DNA of 64,000 nucleotides from Liolophura sinensis (taxonomy: Eukaryota; Mollusca; Polyplacophora; Chitonida; Chitonidae): positions 14,699,570 to 14,763,569 of the forward strand of contig NC_088300.1 in assembly GCF_032854445.1 (NCBI RefSeq), written 5' to 3'. The position numbers and the translations under genes were made by a program. The notes under the pieces are model-generated. The model was not told the DNA's origin. It made no database searches and was given only the letters and a program-made list of their open reading frames with translations. This document shows, one piece after another, positions 33,240 through 45,240 of this stretch (position 1 is its first letter; the number at the start of each line of letters is the position of its first letter).

Positions 33240-34590
33240 TAAATTAGATTAATGTTCAATACTCTTTGGAGAGCGTGATTTTCATCAAATAAATGACCAG
33301 TACTCCATGTTGAGCATGGTTTACATCATGTGATTGTCCAGTTGTCCGTCTGGGGCGTGATTTTCATCAGATAAATGTTCAGTAATCCGTGTAGAGCGTG
33401 ATTTTCAACAGATGAATGTTCAGTACTCCGTGATGTAAATCAGATAAATGTTCAGAACTCCGTGTAGAGCTTGATTTTCACCAGATCAATGGTCAGTACT
33501 CCGTTTAGGGCGTGATTTTCAACAGATGAATGGTTAGTACTCCGTGATGTAAATCAGATGAATGTTCAGAACTCCGTGTAGAGCGTGATTTTCACCAGAT
33601 CAATGGTCAGTACTCCGTTTAGAGCATGATTTCACCAGATCAATGGTCAGTACTCCGTTTAGAGCTTGATTTTCACCAGATGAATGTCCAGTACTCCACG
33701 TAGAGCGTGATTTAAATCAGATGAGTGTTTAGAACTCTTTGTAGAGCGTGATTTTCATCAGATAAATGTCCAGCACTTTGTGCAGAGCGTGATTTAAATC
33801 ATATCCATGTTCAGTTCTGAGTGTAGAGCGTGATTTTCATCAGATAAATGTCCAGTACTCCGTGTAGAGTGTGACTTACATCACATGAATGACCAGCACT
33901 CCAAGTAGACCATGATTTAAATCATATCCATGTTCAGTTCTGAGTGTAGAGCGTGATTTTCATCAGATGAATGTTTAGTACTCTTTGTAGAGCGTGATTT
34001 TCATCAGATAAATGTCCAGTACTTTGTGCAGAGTGTGATTTAAATCATATCCATGTTCAGTTCTGAGTGTAGAGCGTGATTTTCATCAGATGAATGTTTA
34101 GTACTCTTTGTAGAGCGTGACTTACATCACATGAATGACCAGTACTCCGTGTAGAGCGTGATTTAAATCATATCCATGTTCAGTTCTGAGTGTAGAGCGT
34201 GATTTTCATCAGATAAATGTCCAGTACTCCGTGTAGAGCGTGATTTTCATCAGATAAATGTCCAGTACTCCGTGCAGAGCGTGACTTACATCACATGAAT
34301 GACCAGTACTCCGTGTAGAGCGTGATTTAAATCATATCCATGTTCAGTTCTCAGTGTAGAGCGTGATTTTCATCAGATAAATGTCCAGTACTCCGTGTAG
34401 AGTGTGACTTACATCACATGAATGACCAGCACTCCAAGTAGACCATGATTTAAATCATATCCATGTTCAGTTCTCAGTGTAGAGCGTGATTTTCATCAGA
34501 TAAATGTTCACTACTTCATGCATGCAGAGCGTGTTTTTCGTGAGAATAATCTTCTCCGTTCAGATTGTGATTTATATTGAGTGACTGCCC
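33240..34590. repeat. 41-bp minisatellite with higher-order structure, about 32 units
   Basis: The monomer is GTAGAGCGTGATTTTCATCA-GATAAATGTCCAGTACTCCGT. Variants with TTTAAATCATATCCATG and with CTTACATCACATGAATGACC alternate with it, giving roughly 123-bp three-unit blocks in the second half. A period of 41 is not a multiple of three and the array is not coding. Confidence 0.9.
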
Positions 34591-34899
34591 AGTACTCCAT
34601 CCATAAAAATAATCTGCTGGAATAGAACAGAATAAATTCTACCATTACTCAGAGAACAGGTTTTCTTCAATTTAAGGGTAGGAATGATATGAATCATAAC
34701 AAGAATATCCATAACAATGTGCAATATCGCATCAAAATATGGACCAAATATTGAAACTTTCATATGAAATCTAATATCTTAACATCTGTCTGTATACACC
34801 CTGTCTGATTCATATTTTTATGTCTTCTGATGTGTAATTTTCCTGGTCCGTCCATTAATGTCCTCAACTGTTCCTCTGTCTAGCCTCTGGAAGATTGTT

Positions 34900-35520
34900 T
34901 TTCTCCAGCCATTGTTTGTGCTGTACGTGTGATAATGGTTGTTTTATGGCCGTGCTTTGATATGGATCAAAGCGTCGTGTGTTGTTTGTCACGTGTAAGG
35001 CGTATGCATTTAGCCTGATGCTCATTTCAGCCCCTTCCTATCCCACAGATGGAGTATAAGTGCGATTGAATTACCCCACCAGTATTACTAAGGTATGACC
35101 AGGGAAAGGCAAAAAATAGAAAGTAGAGTTAACGCTTGATTGTTGTGAAGTAAGCGGAGCCTTGTTAGCATCTGGAATGCCATGTCCGTGTTATTGCTCT
35201 GTTAATAACGCTTTTCACTTTTGAAAAGATCAAACCTCTTTCATAGCCCGGAGCTCATGTTGAACCTACGGGAATGACAGGCCTCGCCGTCCGTTAAGCT
35301 GATATGATTATACATCCCCCTGTAAATATTTTCTCACTGACGACATGATTAAAGCCCTGACTCTCTCATTCTGCGGGTAGTTTGTTGCCATTTATCCTGC
35401 CCACATAAATGCCAGTCTCCTTGTGGCGGGGCAGGTAACTGGTACCTAGGGCACTCTTAACTTCCCCCTGGGGCAACTTGCAAAGCTTACAGGCCCCTAC
35501 TTGACTTCCGCTTGACCAGT
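34900..35520. other. GC-richer non-coding island, candidate regulatory element
   Basis: About 600 bp that is less AT-rich than its surroundings, without repeats or splice-bounded frames. It includes CATGATTAAAGCCC and CCCACATAAATGCC. Its appearance, non-repetitive and compositionally distinct, fits a conserved non-coding element. Nothing here proves conservation. Confidence 0.25.
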
Positions 35521-35529
35521 TACTTCGAC

Positions 35530-36900
35530 ATATTGATCGTATCATTGTCTGTAAAGATGCACACCGCTCTGAAATTGCTTTGCGACATAGTTTTTAATTT
35601 CTTGGCCATTTTCACATCTTTAGCGGATATTTTTCCATTCTCCTCCGGATTGGCGTGAACTATTTCAACTTGGCTCGAGTACCTTCTAAAATCCCACAAA
35701 CAATGTGGGTGTCGCTTTTAATATATGAAGTCCTTGTAGACTGTGCAGAAAATTAGAGCTACCTTAATTGCATATAGTTTTCCTTATATAAATGGCAAAA
35801 TTAATGAAACAAGTATTCTTTCTATTCACCGAGTTCAGGGACGAAACAGAACCGAATTTTCTGTCGACACAATGATTATAAATGCTGATGAACAGTGTTG
35901 TAAACAGATAACGTTCCCGATTTCAAGTGAAGAATGCCTGCTTTTCTCTTTATACAAAAGCTCGTATGTTTTTAGACTAAACTATCTTCAATCAAATGAC
36001 AATTATCGGTTAGTATACACCATATTTACGGCTCACGGAGTGAACAAGATCCGCGCGAACAGGATATGCGCGAAACAGGATCCGCGTCTGTGTTCAGTTA
36101 ACCTCATTTAGAGGCAGTATTTTTTGTGTGTGTGTGATCTTTAACAACTTTACCACGGATACACCCTTGCAAGCATTTCCTGGACAATATCATAATTGAC
36201 ATGTTTATAATTTGTCAAAGCAGTGACTACATATGAGATTACAGCTCAGTTCACACAATTAATTGAAACTAGGTCAACAGTTAATAAATCGCAGTTATCA
36301 CATTTTTTTTTTTATTTAATTCCTTTAAAACCATGGTGCTACTGGGTGTCTAATTTGTTGATATTTAAGCTTTTACACCAACAGATAGAAAAACAATCTA
36401 TCTGAGGTAAATTGACAAGATTACCGCGTCGTCGCCTTAGCTATACTTTTATTGGAATATTGAAACACAGATGATAGAATAAATGCCAGGACATGTCCAT
36501 ATGTATATTGATGTCATATACAGGAGCCTTCGGTATATTGCTGCCCAAGTATGGATAATTAAAGATGAAAGGCCTTTTCCATACACTATTTAATGTCACA
36601 ATCATAAAAAATCTGTTCTTTCTTACAATACCAACGTATGGTTGCAATTCCGAAGAGATTGCTTCTTTAATGATATGTATATATAGCCTGTAAACACTGT
36701 CTATATATGCACACAAAAATGTCCTTTCCAACATGTGCATCAGCATAGATATTTTTCTTTTATACGAACGTCTTTGACACTTTCAGGATGGACGTAAGTA
36801 ATTTTTTTGCATCCACATATTTGACACTCAGCATCGACATTTTCTGCATCGACTTATCTGATAATTTCTGCTCGTTGTATGTAACGTTTTCTATATCAGA
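35530..36900. other. Non-coding stretch
   Basis: No gene recognised. The 122-residue plus-strand frame at 35,743-36,111 and the 101-residue minus-strand frame at 36,441-36,746 show no motif and lie in AT-rich DNA. Confidence 0.4.
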
Positions 36901-36904
36901 CTCT

Positions 36905-37690
36905 GTATGACACTTCAAACATGCATCAGCGTATGCATCGACAGAGACATATGTTACGCTTTCTACATCAGACTATATGTGACACTTCAAACATCAGCGT
37001 ACCCGTATGTGAAAATGTCGGCGTAGATGTATGTTATACTTTCTACACCGGACTATATGCGACACTTCAAACATCAGCGTACCCGTATGTGAAAATGTCG
37101 ACATAGACGTATGTTATACTTTCTACATCAGACTATATGCGACACTTCAAACATCAGTGTACCCGTATGTGAAAATGTCGACATAGATGTATGTTATACT
37201 TTCTACACCGGACTATATGCGACACTTCAAACATCAGCGTACCCGTATGTGAAAATGTCGACATAGATGTATGTTATACTTTCTACACCGGACTATATGC
37301 GACACTTCAAACATCAGCGTACCCGTATGTGAAAATGTCGACATAGACGTATGTTATACTTTCTGCATCAGACTATATGCGACACTTCAAACATCAGTGT
37401 ACCCGTATGTGAAAATGTCGACATAGATGTATGTTATACTTTCTACACCGGACTATATGCGACACTTCAAACATCAGCGTACCCGTATGTGAAAATGTCG
37501 ACATAGATGTATGTTATACTTTCTACACCGGACTATATGCGACACTTCAAATATCAGCGTACCCGTATGTGAAAATGTCGACATAGACGTATGTTATACT
37601 TTCTACACCAGACTATATGCGACACTTCAAACATCAGCGTACCCATATGTGAAAATGTCGACATAGACGTAAGTTACACTTTCATCGACG
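36905..37690. repeat. 80-bp minisatellite with three-unit higher-order pattern
   Basis: About nine units of 80 bp that contain GACACTTCAAACATCAGCGT and ATGTTATACTTTCTACACCG. Two unit types, with CTACACCGG or with CTACATCAG/CTGCATCAG, follow the order B-A-A-B-A-A from about 37,120, a 240-bp higher-order repeat. The outer units are more diverged. Confidence 0.92.
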
Positions 37691-40118
37691 TATGTGACAA
37701 CTTCAGTATAGATGTGTGACAATTCCAGCTTCGGCGTACAGAATCAGCGAGAACCCTTCAATTTGAGTCTTAAAACTAAGAGGTTTTAAACTCATTCTTA
37801 GACACAGCTTCAAGCTTTAAGAAGATTCTGGCCTCAGTAATGGCAAAGTGCAATATTCAAATTTTAATGATATTTTCCATAGAAGTCACAAGCACACATA
37901 AATCCTGTAAGTACGTCTAGCTCGAAGTAGTGATGTTATGACTTATGTTTTTTGTTCTGCATTTTTTTTATTGTCTTTCATATTTCGATTGTTGCAGTTA
38001 TCGTGTTTGTTCCAGTTATCATTATTTCGATTCCCGCCCATAACTCATCTCTACGTCCCTTGTTCAATACACTATACAGGTGGCATCACCGCATGTTTTC
38101 TCTGCTCCACAACAGCTTAGTTTGGCAGACCCACTGTAGCGACTGATATAGCCGACCGCTCCCTGACACCGGGTGTCCATTGGAGAAGGCTAGTGTCGAA
38201 TGCTAGATTAAAAAGCGGTTATGAGGGACAAAAAGTGTCAATTGAGAACAGCGCGCACAGATGCAATTAACTGGCTAATTTCGTCTCGTCTCGTGGATTC
38301 GCAGTTGGCCGATGGTCTTTTGATGAGCAGAGTGTCGTGTTTCCATATATGCCCTCTCCTCAGCTCGGCTTACACAGCTCCCTTATTACTGGGAAGGGGC
38401 GGGCAGCACGGGCTAACGTCAACAGGTAACAATTACTGTCATCTGCCTACAGGTAGGGGGGCACTTACCTGAGGAAATCGTTCAGTGACGTCACAATCCA
38501 GGTTTAGGAATTCTGTTCCAGGACTCTCGCTGGTTTATTCTTCTTAGGCGCCTCTCTCCTCGCAGCCGATTGGACAGGTGACTAGTGAACTCACGTGACC
38601 AACTAAACTTCTGTCTGGTCCGGCTGCAGCTTTAAGGATTCAGGAGATTTGTCATGTACCTGGTGAAAGAGGATGAGCTTTGCTTTTCCTTCACCCATGC
38701 AAACCGCTGTCGTCAGAGTGATATATTCTTAAATATGGCGTTAAACCCCACTGCAAAGTATATACGTGAAATTCATTAGGCAATGCATTAATTAATAAAC
38801 CATAAATAAATCATTTCTGTTTCAGTTAAAGCTGTGTTATGAGATAGCTTCTTTAAGAGGTGGCCGACATCTGAAATCAAATCCATGAGACGAAGATGGG
38901 AAAATTTTAAGCTACATGAATTCATTTCAATAGTGTGTCATAAAGTAGTACATAGCCGTGTATACATCACTGCGTATGAAAGAGGATTATTTATACTTGA
39001 AATACTTCTGTACTATTGAGCATGAAGAGATAAACTCATTCACCAGGTGCTTAGCAACTGCTGTATATTTGTGCGTCAGTTAATTATGAAATACGGTACA
39101 GAAAAACTACAGTTTGAAACACCAGCCAACCGGAATATAGCCGGAGACTCTTGCTTGACGTATGTGCTTGTCTTATATATTTACTTTCTTTTCCTTATAC
39201 AGAGTTTTTTCTATAATTTATCAATATCAGATATAGCTTCGTGGAACCAGAATAACGAGGTGTGGATCGAAAGTAGATACAGTAATATTCTCAAAACAAC
39301 CCTAACATTATCGGGACTTGACCCCGATACGAGATATGGTACGAGATCAGCTCATTCCTTTCCTTCAAGTTTCAGGTATACATGTAGTTTATTCTTAAGT
39401 AGATTTTAGGGGGCGGTTGGGATAGAAGAGGGAATGGTAGAGGTAGGGTGAAGTTAGTCGCGTCACTGACATTTCGGAACAATTATAATCCACCCCAAAC
39501 TATGACATCATATGTGAAAGAAAACGACAACTTTGTGTAGCATGCCATTATGCCTTGTACACCCAATGGTAAAAATTAAATATATAATACCATGAAATAT
39601 CATAATGTGCAGGCATTTTTGTTTTGTTGTTTTTTGGGGGAAGTTTTTGAGCCAAGTAAAATGTATTTTAAATGTTGGATTTCACAAAGGTCGTTTGGAA
39701 CCTAATGGGAACCAATGACGATTCAATAGATTCATCTGTTTTGCAGTACAGTCCTTAATGATCTTTCACATACCTAATGGTATCAGATCGACCATTAACT
39801 GATCAATCCTTGGTCTTATGAATGAGTCTAGAAGAACACAAAAATTCTTTCAGACAGAGCTGATAAAAGTCGTCTGTGTAGCTTTGCTAGGATCAGTCAA
39901 TTCACATTAACATTGTATATTGTAACGTTTGCACTGTTTGCCACGATATGGTGTTAAGCCATAGCCATGCATTTATTGTTTCCGTAATGGGTGTTTTCAC
40001 CTTTTAAATTTATCAAATTTGTCTATTCCCTCCACCTTTCTTCAAACACATGCATGGTACCTATCCATACAAGTGTCAGATCATGAAGCTTTCTGAATGT
40101 TGTATCGGCTTTTATTCA
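37691..40118. other. Non-coding stretch with a GC-richer block
   Basis: A GC-richer stretch lies at about 38,130-38,660 (CTCAGCTCGGCTTACACAGC, GGTTTAGGAATTCTGTTCC). A short repeat-like segment at 38,705-38,760 ends ATATGGCGTTAAACCCCACT. No gene is seen. The 120-residue frame at 39,047-39,409 has no motif. Confidence 0.4.
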
Positions 40119-40318
40119 TTTATTTTGTTTATTTGATTAGTATTTTACCCCGTACTCAAGAATATTTCACTTATGCGACGGCGGCCAGCATTATGGTGGC
40201 TGGAAACCGGGTAGAACCCGGGGGAAACCCACGACCATCCTCAGGTTACTGGCAGACCTTCCCACGTACGGCCGGAGAGGAAGCCAGTATGAGCTGGACT
40301 TGAACTCACAGCGAGTAT
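40119..40318 (-). mobile_element. SINE, nearly full length, minus orientation
   Basis: Tail TTGATTAGTATTTTACCCCG, core GGCCAGCATTATGGTGGCTG, body CCACGTACGGCCGGAGAGGA and the B-box complement GGACTTGAACTC. The A-box end is missing. Confidence 0.85.
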
Positions 40319-40559
40319 CGACTTTTAATCGCTGTGCTTGCATTACAATGTATGTGTTATATGTGCGTCAGTGGATTGGGGGTGTATTATATCCCATCTG
40401 ATGCCAGTTGTGCTTTCGGCATTTACTAAAGAGCGGAAGTTGTCGACGAAAAAGAGACTGGAGATCACAGAGTTAGATGGGAAGAGCCTTGGATCCATCA
40501 AAATATTCAAACCTCATGGCGACTTTTGAAGTTGGCATTTGTGTTTTGGTAAATTCGTC

Positions 40560-41300
40560 GACAATATTCTTTTCCAGGAGACTCCCTAGTGAGGCTGTAT
40601 CTTGACAAAGACAGAGTGTGGTGTGGTTTTCTGTGTCCGTCCCTGATATTGACCCTTGGCTATTCCGGGGCAGACAGTCTTTGAGGTGATCCAACTTCAA
40701 ACTGTCCATCTGTTTGTCTCTACGGTCAAACACTTGGCCCCTGGCCGTATATCAGTAAGTTAGCGTTTACACCCGACACACGACGGAAGACTACGGCTGC
40801 TAATGGCCTGTCCGTACGGCGGTACACTTTCCTAGACCGTCCATTGTCCCGCCCGAGGTGGAATTACACCCTGTGTGATGTGAACGCACGGAGGCCCACG
40901 ATCAGTATGGCAATAAGACGGCTCTGTTACGTGGCACACGCGCCTTCCACCTTAACCAGCTACTTGGGCTTATTTCTGCTTCCTGGATTAACAAGTTTCG
41001 TTAATGGCTGTCACCTCGTCAAGCGGTAACCGGCCCCCAGCGCTCAGCCTTCTCTGTCTTACAGCCATTCCGGCCACAGCTCTTCTTGTCTTTGTGAGAA
41101 TACTCGCGGACGTTCACATTGTTTCCTCATCATGGACGAAACGATGTCCACACAAGCCAGGGCTACACTCTAAATCCACTTGCCTCGGGCTCTCTTTGAC
41201 AAAGCGGCGTCTCACATCAGCATACGGTGAACACCGGAAACGGAGTTCTTTCCGTTATGACAACAGCACAGTAGGACTTTGTTTCCCAAGAAACTAGCAT
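40560..41300. other. GC-rich island, candidate regulatory element or unrecognised exon
   Basis: The GC content is visibly raised over about 700 bp, with open frames on both strands (86 codons minus at 40,473-40,733 and 97 codons plus at 41,004-41,297). Neither shows a known motif or a convincing acceptor-donor pair. Confidence 0.3.
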
Positions 41301-41932
41301 GAAAACCTCACAAATGGCTCACATGGTTTGGCAAGCACTGTTTTTCATTTGTAGTTGTATGAATTCCTTTGAGATCTGCGTTAAAGAGCAATGCGAAACG
41401 TGCATGTAACGGAAAATTAGAAATGGTATAATGCAAACAAGAGTTGCCCTTGAAGAGTATTTCGTGCCAAGTATTATTATCTTGATATGATATAATGTAA
41501 ATTTGAAGTGATAAAATACAATGTATTTACTGCATCGTTTTGTGAAAAAAAGTTTAGAACGGAATTGTTGAAGGAATCAACAATAAGAAAATATTGCAGA
41601 TTTTATTATTAAATCGGATTTAGCCGTAGATGTGAGTGTCTCTCAAAAGATAAAGAAAATGGCCATCATCACCAATCGTCGTAAATACACGTGCAAAATG
41701 TTATATTCAGAGATGGACAACACTGAAGCAAATTTATAACAAACGCGCGTATATCATGGCAAGAGCCGTTCCAGCAAAAATGTCGAACATGGGATTTTTA
41801 GTATCGTAGTAATTTGCGCAAAATGGCACAATCATTTTTGTTTACTTACTGTTTAAATTGTAAACTCTGGGAAACTATTCTGTTTCATTATACAAATTTG
41901 ACCTCCTGTTTTATTCATCTGTGAGTTTTATT

Positions 41933-42105
41933 TATTTATTTATGTATTTATTTTTTTGTTTGTTTGTTTGTTTATTTATTTATTTAGCGTTTTACGCTGT
42001 ACTCAAGAATATTTCACTTATACGGCGGCAGCCAGCATTATGATGTGTGGAAAACGGGCAACGCCTGGGAGAGAAACTCACGACCATCCGCGGTTTCTGG
42101 GTTTT
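41933..42105 (-). mobile_element. SINE 3' half, minus orientation
   Basis: An expanded (TTTA)n(TTTG)n tail, GCGTTTTACGCTGTACTCAA, GGCAGCCAGCATTATGATGT and CACGACCATCCGCGGTTTCT. Confidence 0.8.
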
Positions 42106-42119
42106 ATAAACGGGTTCCT

Positions 42120-42400
42120 TAAAATAATCAGTCAGTGGTCGGGAATGTTCGGAAATGACGTCATCGGTCTACATACTGGGATCGCTGGACCAGCTATAAG
42201 CGCCCCCAGTTCGGGCTCTCTCCCAAACAATCAAAAGTTGTCAGTTATCACCATAATTGACGTCACCGCTGGGCGCTTTGGAAAACTGTAGTCTAAAACA
42301 ATTTGTACATTCCAAGAAGAAAGCTGAGGAGCTTTTTGTACTTGTATATGTCATAGGAAACATGTTAAACTCCATATGACGACATGTACAATGTAAACCA
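42120..42400 (+). repeat. Unclassified interspersed repeat R3, copy 2
   Basis: AGCGCCCCCAGTTCGGGCTC, then TTGACGTCACCG, then CCAAGAAGAAAGCTGAGGAG and CTTTTTGTACTTGTATATG, in the same order as the copy at 24.8-25.1 kb. Confidence 0.55.
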
Positions 42401-42590
42401 AGCTGGTCGTGAATCCTTTAACCTGCAAACAATGCTGCTTCTTGCACGGCTGACATTTCTACCTCAGTCACAGATATCCCGGCGATAAGCAGCATGTATA
42501 TCGCATCGATTCTGTTTTGGCTTTGAGGGCCGCTGAAACTGTCACTACTTGAATCACGATAAACGTTAAATTGAGCGAAAGTGTCATTAA

Positions 42591-42885
42591 ATTACAAGTA
42601 CTCTTCCACTTTTGGGTAAATATTTACAGAAAATGAGTCTGAGCTTTATTTAGAATAAAAGCAAAGGGGTTTTGTGTTTTGTGCTCAAGTGCTACATGAT
42701 TGGCCAATGAAAATCTGTTGTGAAGATCTACATCGTCAATAAATTACAAGTACACTTCCCCTTTTGGGCAAATATTTACAGAAAATGAGTCTGAGCTTTA
42801 TTTAGAATAAAAGCAAAGTGGTTTTGTTCTGCGCTCAAGTGCTACATGACTGGCCAATGAAAATCTGTTGTGAAGATCTACATGC
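42591..42885. repeat. Direct tandem duplication with 152-bp period
   Basis: Two copies starting at about 42,591 and 42,743 share AATATTTACAGAAAATGAGT, CTGAGCTTTATTTAGAATAA and GGCCAATGAAAATCTGTTGT, with only a few differences, so the duplication is recent. Confidence 0.88.
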
Positions 42886-43390
42886 GCGTGTCATCTTCCT
42901 GCAATTACCAGTCTACTAAGTATGAAAAAAAATCAGCTTGGGTAAGGTTTGGCATCAAGTATGGACCAATACTGTTGTAGATGAGGAAATGGAACCCGGA
43001 AGTCTGCGCGAAATTCTATGCTAGATATTTAGTGTGACGCTGAGGGCGTTACATCCGGAAAAGTGAATGTAGATGAGTACAATAGGTCAGCCAAATCATA
43101 TGTGGTAACAGAATGTTCTTTGCGTTAACTGCAGCTAAATAGCTGACATGTGGTAAATAGCTGACATGTGGTAAATAGCAGACATTGTAGAGATATATCG
43201 AAGGTTTAACTTAGGAAGTAAATACGGATATCTGCTTTAATTTGAAATACCGTTAACGTTATTAATTCATTTACTCATTTCACCCTCTTTCAACTGTATG
43301 CCATCTGCATCCAGCATGGAGTAAATGCATTTCCTCTGTCACACCCGCAACAATCAACAAACATTTCAATATTTGATTTTGTTAAATGCC

Positions 43391-43620
43391 TGGCCCTGTA
43401 TGGTCACGAAGCCATATTAGATTTAGGTCAGACTTATAGTCTTAACGTTTGGTATTAAATCTGATCTAAAATTTGAACTTAAATACTGATTTTTTCAGTT
43501 AAATGTATGTCATTAATGAATATAAGGCAGGTCACACGTTCAGTGCAGTAAACTGTTTTGAAGTCGACTTAATTTGCCTTAAATCTAAGACAGACAGCTT
43601 CGTGATCCTGAAGCCGTGTG
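43391..43620. mobile_element. Foldback MITE, copy 2
   Basis: The left end carries GGTCACGAAGCCATATTAGA-TTTAGG. The right end in reverse complement carries GGATCACGAAGCTGTCTGTC-TTAGATTTAAGG. The same termini appear in the element at 7.74-7.96 kb. Confidence 0.55.
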
Positions 43621-44046
43621 TCTCCATATACAACATGCTTCAGTTTCCACATTTCCAAAAGGAAATATATGTAACGTCTTATATAGTCTACCCATGCATC
43701 CGCTGGATCTCCAAAAGTTATTGTATAATCATGCAGCAGTCGATTACACCGATGTTCCTCACCCACCATCTTCACGAGGCAACATTAGCAGCGTCTAACA
43801 CTGAACATTTTACAACAGTGATTTTAAGAGTGTTTCAATCGTTTGCGGTTCGAGTTTGTTTCGTATGCATGAGATTTCCACCATCTGTAATTCGTCTAAG
43901 AGTGGATGTGACGTTCGCGGCATTGATAGGCGTATATCAAAGACACAATAGCCTGCTCTGTATACATAAAATTCTTAACCGTGCCCGTTATATTCCACGT
44001 GACTGACGAATGGCGGTGCATGATTTACTCCGGAAACAGCGATATC

Positions 44047-44226
44047 CTCCACCAACTGTACGTCTTTTAAGTGAAAAATTCTTGAGTGCAGTATTTAAAA
44101 CCAAATAAATAATACATAAATAATAAGTAATCGGTTCTCTTTTATTATAGGCCCACTGATATAAATTGCAGATATGCATTGTATATTGATTATTTATTTA
44201 TTTGATTAGAGTTTTACGCCGTACTA
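44047..44226. mobile_element. Two SINE tail fragments in opposite directions
   Basis: 44,047-44,125 ends plus-oriented (GTGAAAAATTCTTGAGTGCA then (AAATA)n). 44,186-44,226 starts minus-oriented (TTTATTTGATTAGAGTTTTA CGCCGTACT). Confidence 0.6.
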
Positions 44227-44494
44227 TATATTCATTACAATAAGATTTAAATGGCTCTGCATGCATTTCAGATAAATGTTTTATCTCCGTTACAACAACC
44301 AAATCTGTACATCACAGGCATCGGTGCATGTATTTATACTTCTTACATTTACCTGGCCAGCATTTCTGACTTCTTTACCAACAAATCAAATAAGGCCGGT
44401 CCGAATCATAATATGAATGACTGTAGTTTTCGTCACATTAGCCATTAAACAGTTTTAATGTATTTATGTATTTATGTATTTATTTATTTATTTG

Positions 44495-45240
44495 ATTTGA
44501 TTTGATTTGTTCCAACCATAACACTGGCTGCCATCGTATAAGTGAAATATTCTTGAGTGCGGCGTTAGACATAAATGAAATAAACAAATAAATGAATAAA
44601 TAAATGGCTGTGTCGTCTTGTATTAGCCGTATGCCCGCATTATGACAAGCCAGATACAAACAATTGGCTGGGGCGTCTTGTCTTGGCCATATGCTCGCAT
44701 TATGACAGGCCTGATACAAACAATTGACTGGGGCGTCTTGTCTTGGCCATATGCTCTCATTATGACAGGCCTGATACAAACAATTGGCTGGGTCGTCCTC
44801 GTCTTGGCCATATGCCCGCATTATGACAGGACTGATACAAAAATTGGCTGGGGCGTCTTGTCTTGGTCATATGCCCCCATTATGACAGGTCTGATACAAA
44901 CAATTGGCTGGGGCGTCTTGTCTTGGCCATATGCCCGCATTATGACAGGACTGATGCAAAAAATTGGCTAGGGCGTCTTGTCTTGGTCATATGCCCGCAC
45001 TATGACAGGCCTGATGCAAATAATTGGCTAGGGCGTCATGTCTTGGCCATATGCCCGCATTATGACAGGCCTGATGCAAATAATTGGCTAGGGCGTCTTG
45101 TCTTGGCCATATGCCCGCATTATAACAGGCCTGATACAAACAATTACACCCACGGATGATCGTGGGTTTCCCCCTGGCTCTACCCGGTTTCATAATGCTG
45201 GCCGCCGTGGTATAAGTGAAACACCTACCAAATAAATTAA
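44495..45240 (+). mobile_element. SINE sequence interrupted by the 60-bp array
   Basis: SINE 3' sequence stands on both sides of the array, both plus-oriented: 44,510-44,606 (CCAACCATAACACTGGCTGC to (AAATA)n) and 45,150-45,240 (CACGGATGATCGTGGGTTTC to AAATAAATT). These are two separate tails, not one element split in the middle. Confidence 0.7.
44600..45150. repeat. 60-bp minisatellite, about nine units
   Basis: Unit TATGACAGGCCTGATACAAA-CAATTGGCTGGGGCGTCTTG-TCTTGGCCATATGCCCGCAT, with point variants and a few one-base length changes. The period of 60 keeps several frames open on both strands. These are artefacts of the period. Confidence 0.92.

Noticed and set aside
35743-36111. 122-codon plus-strand frame
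   Set aside because: AT-rich, no motif, no convincing acceptor or donor. Kept only as unassigned sequence.
33240-37690. CRISPR-like arrays
   Set aside because: Units are 41 and 80 bp with no distinct spacers, in an animal genome. They are minisatellites.
43503-44006. 167-codon plus-strand frame
   Set aside because: Begins inside the foldback MITE, has no motif, no splice context and no coding-like composition.
44642-45193. Several 60-110 codon frames on both strands
   Set aside because: All follow from the 60-bp array period.
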